Shown here: positions 26,040 to 38,564 of the stretch, one piece after another | Layout: every line of letters begins with the position of its first letter | Position numbering within the stretch: position 1 is the first letter of the stretch | Source of the DNA: Eumeta japonica | Taxonomy: Eukaryota > Arthropoda > Insecta > Lepidoptera > Psychidae | Assembly: GCA_005406025.1 (NCBI GenBank) | Contig: BGZK01002008.1 | Coordinates: 1-64,000, forward strand | Length of the DNA stretch: 64,000 bases | Direction: 5' to 3' | Notes under the pieces: generated by a model | What the model was told of the DNA's origin: nothing | Database searches by the model: none | Seen by the model: the letters and a program-made list of their open reading frames with translations, nothing else | Position numbers and translations under genes: made by a program

Positions 26040-29000
26040 TTCTCAGCCGTTTTGTTTTTAGATGCCCCTACAGCTCCATGTTCTAAAGCCGTCAAAACTC
26101 GCAAAAAATCATCAAATCGAACGTCAGTTACGCACGTTGCATTTTATTAAGAACATTTAACGAGGAGAATTCATTTTTTCCGCTTATCCATTTGAAGCGC
26201 AAATAAAGGTGGCTTTAATATTTTCAAATATTGATCGCGGGCGTAGAAATATGTTAGATATGACATGTTCTGCTCAAGGCGGTCACCATAATGTATATTA
26301 ATGTAGATCAAATCTCGTGATATGGCTGAATATTATGTTAAAGTGTCACACACACAGGTGATGTAGTCTATTCAAATTTTTTTAATAGATCGTAGGTATC
26401 ATTCGAAACAGGTCATTATAATTTGAATTTACCACTCGTTCAGAAGGCAGTTTTCCTCCATTCGGTATAAGCAAGTTTAAGGGGTGGTTGTTATAAAATT
26501 AAATTGTAAATGCAATCGCAAACAAATATAGGGTTTTCACAGAAACAAACAACCCGAAAAGAAGTCAAACTGATTATATCCATGCATATTTATCCTCTAA
26601 ACAATCGGAAAATTTGTAATACCTTTTTTTTGTTATGTAATTGTTTAATAATAATTTTAAATTTATAGAAAGGTAAAATAACTGGTTGAAAAGTAAACAC
26701 GTAGGTATATATTCAGCAACAATGAGATACATTAAATCACTACAGAACCCCATAAAAACTTGTAGTTATACCACTTGTCTTGTTAACATGCTGATCGAAA
26801 TAAAACTGAGTGCCAGCACTCGAAGTTCGATATATATATATGTATATCCCTCGGCTAGCTATCTCCAACTTTCTTCGAGTGTAAATCAACTAAATTATCT
26901 ATAACAGACAAGATGTAAACATGTCACGTTCGCCATAAAGAAACAAGATTTGTGCACTCTGAAATATTTATAAAAAAAAGTGTTAAAAACGTAAACAAAA
27001 ATCGGCATTGCCGCCGAAAGGGGCGAGGTGAATTGGCTTCATTTCAAAAATTAAAAGTACGGTGTAATATTTTCGTATATTTTTTAATTATTTAATTTGT
27101 GAGCCTAGTTGGCAACGATACGTACACACTTATTAGCGTCCGCTAGCAGCTTTAACATTTATTACAAATAATACCGACTTCGACTGACCAGGGTCAACGT
27201 GTGGAGAAATATTCTTACCTTCGACGTCACATTCGCATGTCTGTACAACAGAAGTCAATAAATCCAAACCAGGCAGACCATTAATCCTATATTTACAAGG
27301 ACGCAATCACATTATGCGAAGTTGTGGATATATGGGAATTTTAGCGATGTCCATTTAACCCGCGACTAGCTTTGAGTTCTACTATGCAAGTTTAATAAAT
27401 TACTTAATTTACCATTAAAATGCACGATTGCATTACGAATGCTTAATGTTTATGACATAGATCTGTAGATACTTCATCACTCATTTTTTGTGCATCAAAA
27501 GCCCTGCGTTTTATATGACACACTTTAGGGGATATTCATAAATTGCGTAAGACAATTTTACCCATCCAGCGCTATGTATAACAAAATGAGAATTGACCGA
27601 CTTCAGGATGAAATATCTATTAAGTAGTGAAGAATTAAAAACATCACGTTTGTTTGGGATAACAAATTTTAATATTTTAATTAAAATCGTTTTACTTAGA
27701 TTTCTGTATAATATTCCGATCAGCCCATGCACTCAACAAACTCTCAGCAAGTGGACCGGCCACTAGAACGTCTCTACTATACATCGGTTCCAATTCCTCA
27801 TTTATGGTATTACGTCGTCGATGTCCACCCATTCAACAAATTCAACATCATTTTTAATGTGATATCCACTTCTTGACCTCGTATTGAACACGACCTTAAA
27901 CCCTACTCTTTTTCAATTTTGCAACAAGAGCCATGAAGTCTTACATGAGGTTTCATAGCCTTGTTGAGTATTTGGAGCGTACTGAGCAAATTCTACCAGA
28001 GGGCGCGGCCACGGATACCGCACACCCTTGCCGTAACTTAACTGATTTTGATATATATATGAGTTACAGTTACGACTACCAAACTAACCCGGATCGCCAC
28101 TCTTACCGAGTATTATGATCAGCGACAACGCCGGCGCCGCTCTTAATTGGACAATGACAATGAATTTACGCTTCATCGCCGTTACCGGTGACTAATCTTT
28201 GAAGCGTTAGAAGACCTGATATCGGAAGACGCGTGTAGAAAATTTAGTGTCATATTAGCGAAGTATATTGCCTGTACTCCAGTAATTATTCCGCGCAGAC
28301 GCGCAATAACCTAACCCACTTTGTAACGTTCGAGTTGCAATCCCTACCGCGGCCGCGGTCACATCAAGGGGAGGTCATTATAAAACTACAAAGTCTGCTC
28401 ATTGCATAGCGACAGAAAAAAAACATTAGGTCTGAGATATGGAATTTATATATATATATATATCCATTTTCTTAATATGATTTTAGGGTTAACAATTTGG
28501 GTTTTACGCTTAAAATTTGGGTCACAAACTCATAGTTTTATAAGCGGTACCGACTCACCTGATTAATCGGGTTTTTAAGGTCATGACAGAACCTTGATTT
28601 CATAAGATTAAAACAAATCGATTTCGGTGAACCCAAAAACGTATACAAGACATGATCTCATTCCTGTCGATAAAGTTCTTGGTACCCTCAATAATGTTTT
28701 TAATAATGTCGATGATCTTCTCAGGTTCTCTGAAAATATGGCGCGACAAGAGACACCGTTTACAATGTTATTCAAAATTTTATAACATGTATGTACACAT
28801 TTAGGACATTACAAGTGTTGATATTTATAGTGCGTGACTGTGTGTGTGTGTGTGTGTGCGTGGGTGTGTGTATGAACGTAGGTTTTAGTGATGACTGTGA
28901 CCACAGAACAAATAGCAGCTATCTTACGGAGCTCGTCGACGACGTCGTGGCAATCAGATTTGGGGGAATCTGCATAAATTCCTATTTCTACTGCGTACAA

Positions 29001-30160
29001 TTTTATATCAAACACCTCGTTCAAGAGTTGATTCGAATCAAACGACGGCACGTCTTCTATACATCTTTCCGGGGGTTCCGGTTGGCTCTCTATAGAGCTT
29101 CATCAAAACCGGTTTAGCACCGAACAAACAAACTCACTTTCACGTCCATATTTCGTCATGGATAACTACTGTTTGGTCCAAATGAAATTCTATTATCTAG
29201 GTGGGAATAATCAAAATTTAATACAACCAATGACAATAAAAGTATCCGCTATAAAACATTAAAACAGGTAAGTTTATTAAAATTCCGAGAACGCTCTAAT
29301 AATGAATCAACTGTTTATTTATATCACGTACAAAAAGAAAGAATATTTACATTTTATTACTGATATATGCAAAAATATTGATATACAAAACTTACATTAA
29401 ACAACAGGAGCGGTGCGAATTGAATTCGCATAGACGGGGTTCTGTACTATGAATATGTTATTTATTGCTTTTCTATAATCTGACACGAATTTGTTTGTGG
29501 TAGTATAACAGCTGAAAATGTAAGTTTGTGTACAACGTTGAGATATTCGTCAAGTTATTTTAAGACCACAGACTTTTAAGATTTTCTGCATTGTCTAAGT
29601 AAAGTACTAGTTTCTGTATTTTTAACATCCCGCTATGAAAATTGAAAAATTTTTCCAAAATTGGGAAGTTACCATTTTCAGTCTAATTTTAGAAATACGA
29701 ATTTTCATCAAATCTTGACGTTTAGAGTCTTAGGAATCCATTTTGATCATTTTCAGAGTGAAGTCTGAATGTGTGTGCGCGTGCGCGCGTATGGTCAATT
29801 GCATTTAATAGAATAAATACGAGGAACTCTATGCAGGACGAAACCAAATAAAAAAGTCAATTGAAGCAAGCAAATTTTATTACATAAAATATAAGTGATG
29901 ATTACATCAAACAAAAACGCAATAAAAATATAGACCGCTAGCTTATATACGTAAGTTATAGTTCGTAATAAATGTAATAAGAGCTTAATTTATGATTCAC
30001 ATAATCGATTTTCGTAACATTTATTTAAACACCCACTTCATATATGTAAATTATATTTAGCTTTCAGCATGGATAGGCTTTGGTTACACGATTTATATAA
30101 AATTTAAATAGATTATTGTGTAACGACTATTGGAAAATTAGATAATTAAAAAATATTGTA
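26040..30160. other. Gene-free AT-rich stretch
   Basis: Only short chance ORFs. Contains (TA)n at about 28,447-28,463 and a (TG)n tract at 28,838-28,872. No exon with credible splice sites and no recognised transposon found. Confidence 0.4.
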
Positions 30161-30168
30161 CTTAGACC

Positions 30169-30403
30169 CAGTGGCATAGTTGTGGAGGGCAGCGGGGGCG
30201 GCTCGCACCGGGTGCCACCTATTGTCCTATATGTCACGGGTGACACCCGAGTTCATCCGACAGCAAATTTTAATTCACAAAAAAAGCACCCCGAAATTAA
30301 AACATTGTTGATCATTAGAGTTTTTCTTCAAATTGTCAGTTTTGATTTTTAGGGTGTCACTTCAAATCCGCTCCAGGTGACACCCAGGTTAGCCATGCCG
30401 CTG
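30169..30403. mobile_element. hAT-type MITE
   Basis: 235 bp with ends cagtggcatagttgtgg and ccaggttagccatgccgctg, imperfect inverted repeats of the CAGYGGC type. The flanking octamers cttagacc / cttataac agree at 6 of 8 positions, as for an 8-bp hAT target duplication. No coding capacity. Confidence 0.7.
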
Positions 30404-30802
30404 CTTATAACTCTTTCTAAGGTATACTGTTTAACTGAAAAAAAAAAACTTCAATTTTCAGGTATTTTAAACTTTAGAATTCATAACAATTAAAGGCGTA
30501 AAGATAATAAGAAAGAAAGGGTGCAAGGATCAATTTTAATCAATATAACATGAAAATTATAAAAAAAAGTAAATCAAATTTGTGGTTGAAGATACACCCC
30601 TAACATGAGAATATAACGGACAACAAGAGGCTATGATTTCTATTAACAAAATATATTCATAGTTGAACATTATGATTACTCGAGGAGATTGACATTGATT
30701 GGAATCATCTGATTCATCTCGACATACAAAAGAAGTTCAGAAAAATTTAGAAAAGGATGCAAAGATTTTATTTGGTCGAGATGACTGAAAAGAATAGTTG
30801 AA

Positions 30803-30908
30803 CTTTTAGAATTGTAATTTAAGTGTCTAAAATCCTAGCTTTTAGAATTGTAATTTAAGTGTCTAAAATCCTAGCTTTTAGAATTGTAATTTAAGTGTCT
30901 AAAAGCCT
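30803..30908. repeat. 36-bp tandem repeat, three copies
   Basis: cttttagaattgtaatttaa followed by gtgtctaaaatcctag, repeated at 30,803, 30,839 and 30,875. Confidence 0.97.
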
Positions 30909-31249
30909 TATCCAATGGCGTTGAAGTGTAATTTTGATGTTCAGTTTATTGATTTGCTTTGACAGTGATATTTATTTAAGTACATTATAGACCGTTGATA
31001 TGGATTTTGTCACTCTACACACATGGGGGTTGAATAACAATAATTATGAATGGAGCAGATTTGGAGAGTTTTTCATTTATATTTTTAGTACATGTTAATT
31101 TATTATATTTATTTTTTTCGTACTATTTTTATTATTGTTTCCTTACAATGAAATTATTAGTGTAATTTAATTGAAATATTAATATAAGATAAAAAATATT
31201 TTTAATTTTTTATTTTCGTACAACTATATCGATCGACACGAAAATATAA

Positions 31250-31880
31250 TCAGCTCTAGCCCCAAAAAACCGCTTCCAGTACCGCAATCAGGATCAGATC
31301 CGGTCAATTCGTTCGGTTATACCCTATTCATCCAGCCTCTAAGGGCTACTTTCCCATAACACAAAATTCGCTTTAGGGCAGACGCGAACAGCCTCCGATG
31401 ATGTACTCTCAGATCCGCCCGACGAGCTCACGTCTGAGCTCGAAAGGCTAATAGAAATCAATAAAAATACGCCAGAAGTCTAGGCGCAGGCACTCCCATA
31501 TTACCCGACCTCAAACGGTCATCCCCCCGGCACGCTCCCCGCGCTCCCGGCACCCCGCTATGGGATTCAGCCCGCGCTGAATCTCCACATAATTCCCTAT
31601 CCCGAGATGCCCATCTCGTGGCATCCATAGGGCGATCACGCGCCGGCATCCCATGCCGATCGGCCGCGATACACAAAGTCCTCAAAGCCCCAATACATTG
31701 GGGTACGGACAACAGCCAACCGACACGTTGTTCCGTGAAAGTCGGACACACCCCACGCACTCGGGTGCGTGGCAGCTCATTAGGTTTATTATCCCCCTCA
31801 ACCCGCACGGCAAAAACTAAAAAAAATAAAAGGCGCCAATACGCAGTCCGTAACACAGCAATTGCTCCAGTCCGGTGATA
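31250..31880. other. GC-rich block of unknown origin
   Basis: Open on the minus strand at 31,458-31,994 (178 codons) and GC-rich against its surroundings, with a near-palindromic ccacgcactcgggtgcgtgg. It is probably retroelement-derived, but no reverse-transcriptase, gag zinc-knuckle or other motif is visible. Confidence 0.3.
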
Positions 31881-32099
31881 TACAGTGGTGTTTGAAAGTG
31901 TTAAGTTTAAATAACTGCGTAAATTAATTTTCAATATAAATAAAGTATTTCGTCCATAAGAATCTTTTTTAAAAAGACTCGCAAAACACCCCACAATTCG
32001 AACGATATCGTTCTTGGGACATTATCAACAAATATGTATTTTTTTAAATAACCGAAATTTGTAATAGAAACAATTTTTGGAATTCTGTCACATTTTTTG

Positions 32100-32740
32100 C
32101 AGTTCCGTAATCAACAAAAATCTTTCTAGTTTCGCCATGTCCATTCGTTCGTCTGTCTGTCTATTCGATGGCTTAGAGGAAAGTTGCAATTTGATATGGG
32201 TGTACATATTAATCACACCGACAGGGGGGTGAATAAAATTAAAGAAAAAAAATTAAGGGTACCTCCCCTATACGCATAAAGTTGGGATGGATTTTTTTCT
32301 CGTCTATCCCACGGTGTGGCATAGGATATCGATGCATAGCTAAAAAAAATTGCGTATGTGCGTAAACCATTTTCAGATTAAAGATCCGTTTGTGTAATAT
32401 TAAGTTTTAAAGTGCTATGTTTTGTTAGAGTGGTATCCTCCCCTACAAGGTTAATGTGATTCTCGGATATGTGAAAAAATTCACGACAGTAGCATATATA
32501 AGGCAGTAAAAGGAAAACCAGCACATCTAAGTAGGCTTTACAGGTCGACGAGCGATAGTAGACCAACTTATAAAAGTAAGAAGCAAAATTTCGTACAGAT
32601 AACACTGAAATTTACTTAGATGAACTCGATTAATAGGTTCGTAGCATCAAACAAAAAGGCCCGTTTGAGTCTGTGTACTGTGACGGGCAACTACGGAACC
32701 CTGCATTGCGCGTGACGTGAACTTGGCCTTTTTTTTTTTT
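32100..32740 (-). repeat. Dispersed repeat, 'ggacaagtgcg...gggttccgta' superfamily
   Basis: The right end reads, on the minus strand, an A-run then ggccaagttcacg...agggttccgtag. The left end has cgtctgtctgtct. Related to the copies at 6.5, 9.7, 13.2 and 17.2 kb. Confidence 0.5.
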
Positions 32741-32929
32741 TAAAACCGGCTACACTAAAACAAATTGTAGTCTCTCAGCTGGATATAATTCTTATCTATC
32801 ATAAAATTATATAGTCATACCTAAAAGCTCGATACTTTTTTAGGTAGAAATAAGAACTCAACGGTTCTTAAAATTCAGTACTCGCACTTGACCGACTTAC
32901 TTTTTGAACCGGTCTTTCTGTGGTGCATT

Positions 32930-33765
32930 ATCAATGTCCTTTTTTTTTCAGAATTCTGTGCCCAAGGAACATGTAAATATTAAGCAGTTCGAGGTGCAAG
33001 GCCAGCGAAGTGTGGAACTCGACGGCTAACTTCGCAGTGTTCCTGATGACGAACAGTTACCTAAGCGCGTATTCTCTCACGTAGCAGTGCTAGGTAGTAT
33101 ACAAGTAGGGCTGGCCTCGGGTATTTTATGTTATTCATTGTTTATACAAAAGCGGTTAAGTGATTACACTTTTTGTTTGATATTCAAAATACCTCATAAA
33201 TTTGGATAATATATTAAAGGGGATATTGCAGTATTAAAATATTTGGTCTATGCGAAGAATATAATTCAAATTTAAATAATTTTATAAAAACAACTTCAAA
33301 TTGAGGTAAAATTGAATGTAAATTATTATACATTTTGCACTTAACATGTTTTTAAATATATTTAATATCACATATTTATTTTTTTATTAATAATATGTCG
33401 AATATTTTTAGTAATATATGTTAGTGATAAAGAAAAGTATTTATAGTTTTCGTAATTAGCCCCACCTAGTGCGCAACCCTAATATTAGAGCCGCCATATC
33501 GCCATCTAGATATAGTTTTTATTTCACAGAACGTACTACAAAATTTATGCAACTGGAGGAAGGCGGTGTTCAGCCAGTGGAGTCATTCTTTAGGAGACAA
33601 ATCCATGCATTCCTAAATTCCTTCATTGAATATTGTAATGATGTGGACTATGAACAATATGTATATATCATGTCTTAATCTAATTTATGTATATCTTTGA
33701 TTATTGCTCTGAATATACTGTTATTGTGCATGTTAACGATATGATACTGCAATTCTTAAAACTAT
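32930..33765 (+). pseudogene. Decayed inverted copy of CDAN1 exons 15-16
   Basis: Genomic (intron-containing) duplicate of the CDAN1 3' end, opposite in orientation to the gene and about 11 kb from it. The exon 15 copy (32,952-33,120) has the same 169-bp length, the same tttcag acceptor and the same GTATTTTATG donor, but a stop at its eighth codon. The exon 16 copy (33,530-33,678) keeps ttcacag and the terminal CNDVDYEQ...IMS stretch, but has lost one base and the frame. The intron copy is 409 bp, against 1,963 bp in the gene. Similarity continues about 90 bp past the stop (actgttattgtgcat, gatatgatactgcaattctt). No copy of exon 14 or earlier is visible. Confidence 0.9.
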
Positions 33766-33949
33766 TAATTTTTAGTATGATAATATTGATATAATAACCA
33801 TTAAAATCTTGTAAGGGATAAAGTTAAGTAGATACAGAGAGGATGTCTATACCATATAATGATATAATCTGTAAAATGCAGGTAACATAAATAAATATAT
33901 CATACAAATGACAATATTTCACTCCCTTGAGTCGTCCACAAAATTACGT

Positions 33950-34768
33950 AGCATTACACGCCATCTCGTAATCCAACATGTCATTCCTCAATCTCCGTCT
34001 TATCCGTCTCCTCAAACCCAATACATACCATCTCGTAATCTGCGGTTCCTTAATCTCCACCTGATCTGTCTCCTCAAATCCAATACATACCATCTCGTAA
34101 CTTATCGTTCTCCAATCTCCACCTGATCCGTCTCCTAGTAATCAGTCATTCTTTAATCTTCGCTTGATCTGTCTCCTCAAACCCAATACATACCATGTCG
34201 TAATCTGCCGTTCCTCAATCTCCACCTGATCTGTCTCCTCAAATCCAATACATACCATCTCGTAACTTATCGTTCTCCAATCTCCACCTGATCCGTCTCC
34301 TAGTAATCAGTCATTCTTTAATCTTCGCTTGATCTGTCTCCTCAAACCCAATACATACCATCTCGTAATCTGCCGTTCCTCAATCTCCACCTGATCTGTC
34401 TCCTCAAATCCAATACATACCATCTCGTAACTTATCGTTCTCCAATCTCCACCTGATCCGTCTCCTAGTAATCAGTCATTCTTTAATCTTCGCTTGATCT
34501 GTCTCCTCAAACCCAATACATACCATCTCGTAATCTGCCGTTCCTCAATCTCCACCTGATCTGTCTCCTCAAATCCAATACATACCATCTCGTAACTTAT
34601 CGTTCTCCAATCTCCACCTGATCCGTCTCCTAGTAATCAGTCATTCTTTAATCTTCGCTTGATCTGTCTCCTCAAACCCAATACATACCATCTCGTAATC
34701 TGCCGTTCCTCAATCTCCACCTGATCTGTCTCTTCAAATCCAATACATACCATCTCGTAACTTATCGT
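33950..34768. repeat. Higher-order minisatellite, 165-bp unit of three subrepeats
   Basis: The marker ctagtaatcagtcattc recurs at about 34,135, 34,300, 34,465 and 34,630, exactly 165 bp apart. Each unit is three subrepeats of about 62, 41 and 62 bp sharing ctgatctgtctcctcaaa and ccatctcgtaa; the middle one is a shortened variant. Units are nearly identical, so amplification is recent. It sits immediately beyond the decayed CDAN1 copy. Confidence 0.95.
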
Positions 34769-34959
34769 AAAATTGATATTTATGTTTGTGTGTGTTTTAT
34801 TATTAATGTTTTATTAAAGAGTTTTTTGTATAGTTTTTTATTGCCCGGGTAGGGATTAGTTTTAAGAAAAAATATTTGTTTTAATTTTAGAATTTGAACA
34901 CTGGAATTTGTATTTGATAAATTAAACATTTGGAATGTGATGTGCGTGTGAGTTGCATA

Positions 34960-35356
34960 CGAAATTGTGCTTTGGTGGGGAGGACCAATGATAGGCCTTA
35001 AAAAGCGGCCGTCATTACGGCACGGCCGCTAATCGGTGTCTCGGGCGCTAGTGGCGCCAATGCATATGCAAATAAAGTGCATGGCCACGCCTCCCCAATT
35101 AAAATGTATGCAACTCACATGTGCAACGGATGCACCACCTATAAAATGCAGTGGGAGTGGTGCATCCGACACAGTTGCATTGCAACCGTCACATTGTGAA
35201 GCTCGGCTGAATAAAGAAGTCTGAAAGAAAACGCTGTCCATCATTAATCGCCGCCACACCGCAAGAAATCCGCTGACCACAGAGGCGTACACTCGTGAAG
35301 AGAGGCAACCCGAGGTGCGGGCTTACACGGCGATAGCTGAAATCGCCGTTACAGGG
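34960..35356 (+). mobile_element. Probable solo LTR
   Basis: GC-rich island with CCTATAAAATG (about 35,139) and CTGAATAAAG (about 35,206), the usual TATA to poly(A) order within an LTR, ending ...gccgttaca. The exact 5' end and target duplication could not be fixed. An inverted pair agcggccg...cggccgct lies at about 35,000-35,030. Confidence 0.4.
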
Positions 35357-36104
35357 CACCTTTCTTTTAAGATTGATTTTTGTCACACGCTTAGGTATAT
35401 TTGATCTTACACTGCTGTAAGTCTTTAACTAGTACCTCTGCGTATGGAACATCTTACCTTAGAGTTACCAAGAGTCTTCAGGTGAAATTACTTTTCTCCA
35501 ATTCCTATCTTGATAGGTAACAGCCTAGTCGTAGTAAATAACAGAATGATTGTATAGTCATTCTATAATATCTGAAAAACTTATTACTGTACTTTCGCGG
35601 CTCTTGATATTTCATGTAGAAAAATCCTTTCACAGGTCTCGAAGCCGTAAATGGGTGAATCCAGTGTTCTCGTGACATCTTTTGATGCGCCTGTCACGCC
35701 GCCGCCATAGTATCGGGTAGATTAAAATTTTTCCAATGTTCATTTCAGCGACGATTCGATGAGACGTCCGTTTCAGCCGACAGCCGCATCAAACTGACCC
35801 ACTATATTATTCTTCTCTACGGAACAGACAAAAATCGACGAAATTTTATTGGCAGCACGTACTAGGCGTGATTTCGATCACATAATAAAAATCGCAGAGC
35901 GAACAGGGCCTTATCTCATTGAAATCAGATTAGAATTCACATAGTAAGTTACCTGTTTCGGTTGCCTTTTCACGACTGCGCCATGTTTTATTCGGTACTT
36001 GATCGTGAATTAATTAAATTCAGACGTACTAGAAAAAACATGATATTTATTTTGTCACATTTTTAAAACACATTCTCAGCCAATAACCTGTATGTCATCT
36101 TATA
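35357..36104. other. No gene seen
   Basis: Mixed composition, no open frame or recognised repeat. Confidence 0.35.
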
Positions 36105-36419
36105 TATATATATAAGTCGATGAGTGTATTTGTTCTCTGTGGACTCTAAAACGGCTGTACTGATTTTAATGAAATTTTCAGGAAATCTTCAGATTCGCTC
36201 AGCGGGTGATCTTGTGAAGTTTGGTAAGCGATTGGATGAACAGATTTTTTTTAAATATATTTTTCAGCCTTATCGAGGGGCAAAAGAGCAAGCAATCCAC
36301 CAGAGTATACATAGAGCACACTGAAACTTCTGCACTCCTGGCCGTTCATAAATGTTTGAATTTCGAATGTTATATTTTTTTTAAACTTAAACTATTCATT
36401 TAATCAAAATATTTTTTGG
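36105..36419 (+). mobile_element. Helitron-like 5' repeat block
   Basis: Begins with a TATATATA-anchored start and 'ctaaaacggctgtactgatttt...agcgggtgatcttgtgaagtt', shared with 38,630-38,700. Probably the left part of the element whose 3' end is at 38,536, interrupted by mariner and pogo insertions. Confidence 0.4.
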
Positions 36420-37510
36420 CGGGAGTCGCGTGTCTATTCTTTTTAACACAAGTTTGTAGTTCGTCGTCGGTAGCAAAAATGGAATTAACGCGAAAAGATT
36501 TTAGGGTTATGATTTTTTACGATTTTAAAAACTCACTGTCTCCGCAAGACTGCACTGCTCGTCTTCAAGATGCTTTTGGGTGGGAAGCACCTCATTTGAG
36601 CACTGTAAGGCGATGGTGTGCAGAATTTGACCATGACCGTGTTTGCGATCACTGAGGAAAATGTGGCTACTGTCAGGCAATTTATAGAAGAAAATGGCGT
36701 ATGACCTAGGAGGAGGAGATTCGAGGCCATTTGGGGATTGGTAGGAGCCAAATTTTAAAGAATCTTACACCAACATTTTAAAGTTAAAAAACTTTTTTTG
36801 CTGTTGGATTCCTCAAGAACTCACCCTCGAACATAAACAGACCCGAGTTGATTGGTGTAAAAAATGTTGTTAAAGTACGATCACAGACGTTCAAATGCTG
36901 TGTATGTCATTGGGACAGAAGACGAAACATTGGATACATTGTTAATTGCCAGAAACAAAGCAGCAGTCTTCTGTATGGGTCTTCGAAGGCGACAGCAAAC
37001 CACCAAAATTGAGACAAGCGAGATTATGCAAAAAAATGATTGCGTTTTTTTCTCCAAGACGCGTCCTGTCTGCACAATCCCACTTGAAGAAAAAAAGATA
37101 GTTAATGCCGAGTGGAACAACACCATTTGTTTGCCCGGGTGTCTTCGAAAAAGTTAGGGAAAAGCGAACAAGAAGTCGTATCCTATTGCACCATGACAAT
37201 GCTTCATCGCATACCGCGAGAAAGACGATATCATTTTTGACTTCTGTAAAGGGAAAGCTCGTAACCCATCCCATATTTAGTCCAGACCTAGCACCAAGCG
37301 ATTTCTTTATCTTTCCAAAACTCAGATGTTACTAGAGGTTTGACATTTACGGGGCCATAAGACGCCGCGATAGATTTCAACCAGCACGCGCAAAACATGC
37401 CCTCAGACCAATGATCGTGATGTTTTCAAAAATGGTTTGAACGAATGAGAAAGTGTGTAAAATGTAATGGAGAATACTTTGAAAAGCAGCAAGTATTTTA
37501 CATGTAAATC
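36420..37510 (+). pseudogene. mariner transposase, full length but multiply frameshifted
   Basis: Starts MELTRKDFRVMIFYDFKNSL, continues LSTVRRWCAEFD (DNA-binding half), ITEENVATVRQFIEENG, EEIRGHLGIG and TPEHKQ-like scraps, then GTEDETLD, IPLEEKKIVNAEWN, ILLHHDNASSHTARKTISFL and FSPDLAPSDFFIFPKL, and ends GEYFEKQ-like. The Asp residues of all three D,D34D positions are still visible (EDET, HHDN, PSDFF), but at least four frame changes and several stops separate them. Located in a Helitron-like repeat context. Confidence 0.9.
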
Positions 37511-37852
37511 GCTTTATTTATGAGTTACGCAAAACGTTCAGAGTACCTACCCCACTTAGATGATCAACGCTGTCCATGGACGCTCAAGACTTCGGAGGAG
37601 TTACCGGTGCGTTGACGACCTCTTGCGTAGGAATCGGATGGAGGAAGGAGCGGGCTAATTGAGAAAAGAGGGGGTTGATGGAGGGAAGGGGGCTTGTGGA
37701 GGGGGATTGTGGGGTGATGGAAGGAAAGCGTACCATCGGTATTGTCACTCACTGAACGGGATGCAACATCGGAAACTGTCACTTTACGCCTGGATGAGCG
37801 TGTGATATTTCACACGCTCATAATATACAGGCAAATTAGACATCTGGATATA
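37510..37852. other. G-rich non-coding stretch
   Basis: Strongly purine-biased (gatggaggaaggagcgggct, then ggagggaagggggcttgtgg) at about 37,640-37,730, followed by a short hairpin gagcgtgtga...tcacacgctc. No gene. Confidence 0.4.
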
Positions 37853-38492
37853 CAGTTGAACCTCGATAAGTTAAATTCCAAGGGAAACACAAAACATTTT
37901 AAGTCATAGAGGTTTTAAGTTATCGAGGGTCTATGTTAGGGATAGGTTAAATAGAGGTAGGTATGTACATACGTATGTATGTACTCTTGTTCCACCCTTT
38001 ATCAGCGTGTGTGAGTGTTGTTAGTTTTCTTTCTGAACTCATTTTAAGCTAGTTTTATCACACAGTAAGTAAAGCGATGTTTCCAGGACAATGATCAAAC
38101 ACTTATGATCCAAGGCTTACTTATGTCTTAAGGCTAACCTCCGCAAAGCTTTAAAGAATTTCGAAGAAGCAAACAATAGGTGACATATGTATTGTTTACG
38201 TTAACAATTTAACTAGTGAACACGTGCAAGCAATAAATACCGAAACCTTTTGTTTTACACACTCTTTCAAAATGACTCATTGAGAAACAATTTTATGTTA
38301 TAGAGGTTGTGGAAACATTTCTTTAAGTTACTGAGGGCCAATGCAGATACTTAGCCAATACTTATTTAAGTTATAGAGGTTGCATATTTTGAGTTATAGA
38401 GGTTTTGGGCTCTGGTGGGAAGGGAACATATTATTTTTTGAAGTTATAGAGGTTTTTAAGTTACCGAGGTTTGAGTTATCGAGGTTCTACTG
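37853..38492. mobile_element. pogo/Tigger-type MITE
   Basis: 640 bp between TA dinucleotides, with inverted ends cagttgaacctcgataagtt and gagttatcgaggttctactg. The motif aagttatagaggtt recurs near both ends. It has no coding capacity. It is a different family from the 57,972 element but shares the TA target and CAG ends. Confidence 0.75.
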
Positions 38493-38504
38493 TAGATAAT
38501 TACT

Positions 38505-38536
38505 GCTACCCGTGCAAAGTCGTGGCGGGTAGCTAG
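38505..38536 (+). mobile_element. Helitron-like 3' terminus
   Basis: Stem gctacccg...cgggtagc (8 bp, 13-nt loop) ending in CTAG followed by T, the canonical Helitron end. Probably the right end of a composite element starting near 36,105. Confidence 0.55.
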
Positions 38537-38564
38537 TCAATGTGTATATATATATAAATATATA

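Noticed and set aside
28791..29117. 108-codon plus and 80-codon minus ORFs.
   Set aside because: They overlap a TG microsatellite, show no motif and have no splice-supported context.
31458..31994. 178-codon minus ORF as a host gene.
   Set aside because: GC-rich block without recognisable domain, low-complexity Arg/Ala content, open frames on both strands; likely repeat-derived.
33469..33678. 69-codon plus ORF as a small gene.
   Set aside because: It is the exon 16 copy of CDAN1 read partly through intron sequence; the true frame is broken.
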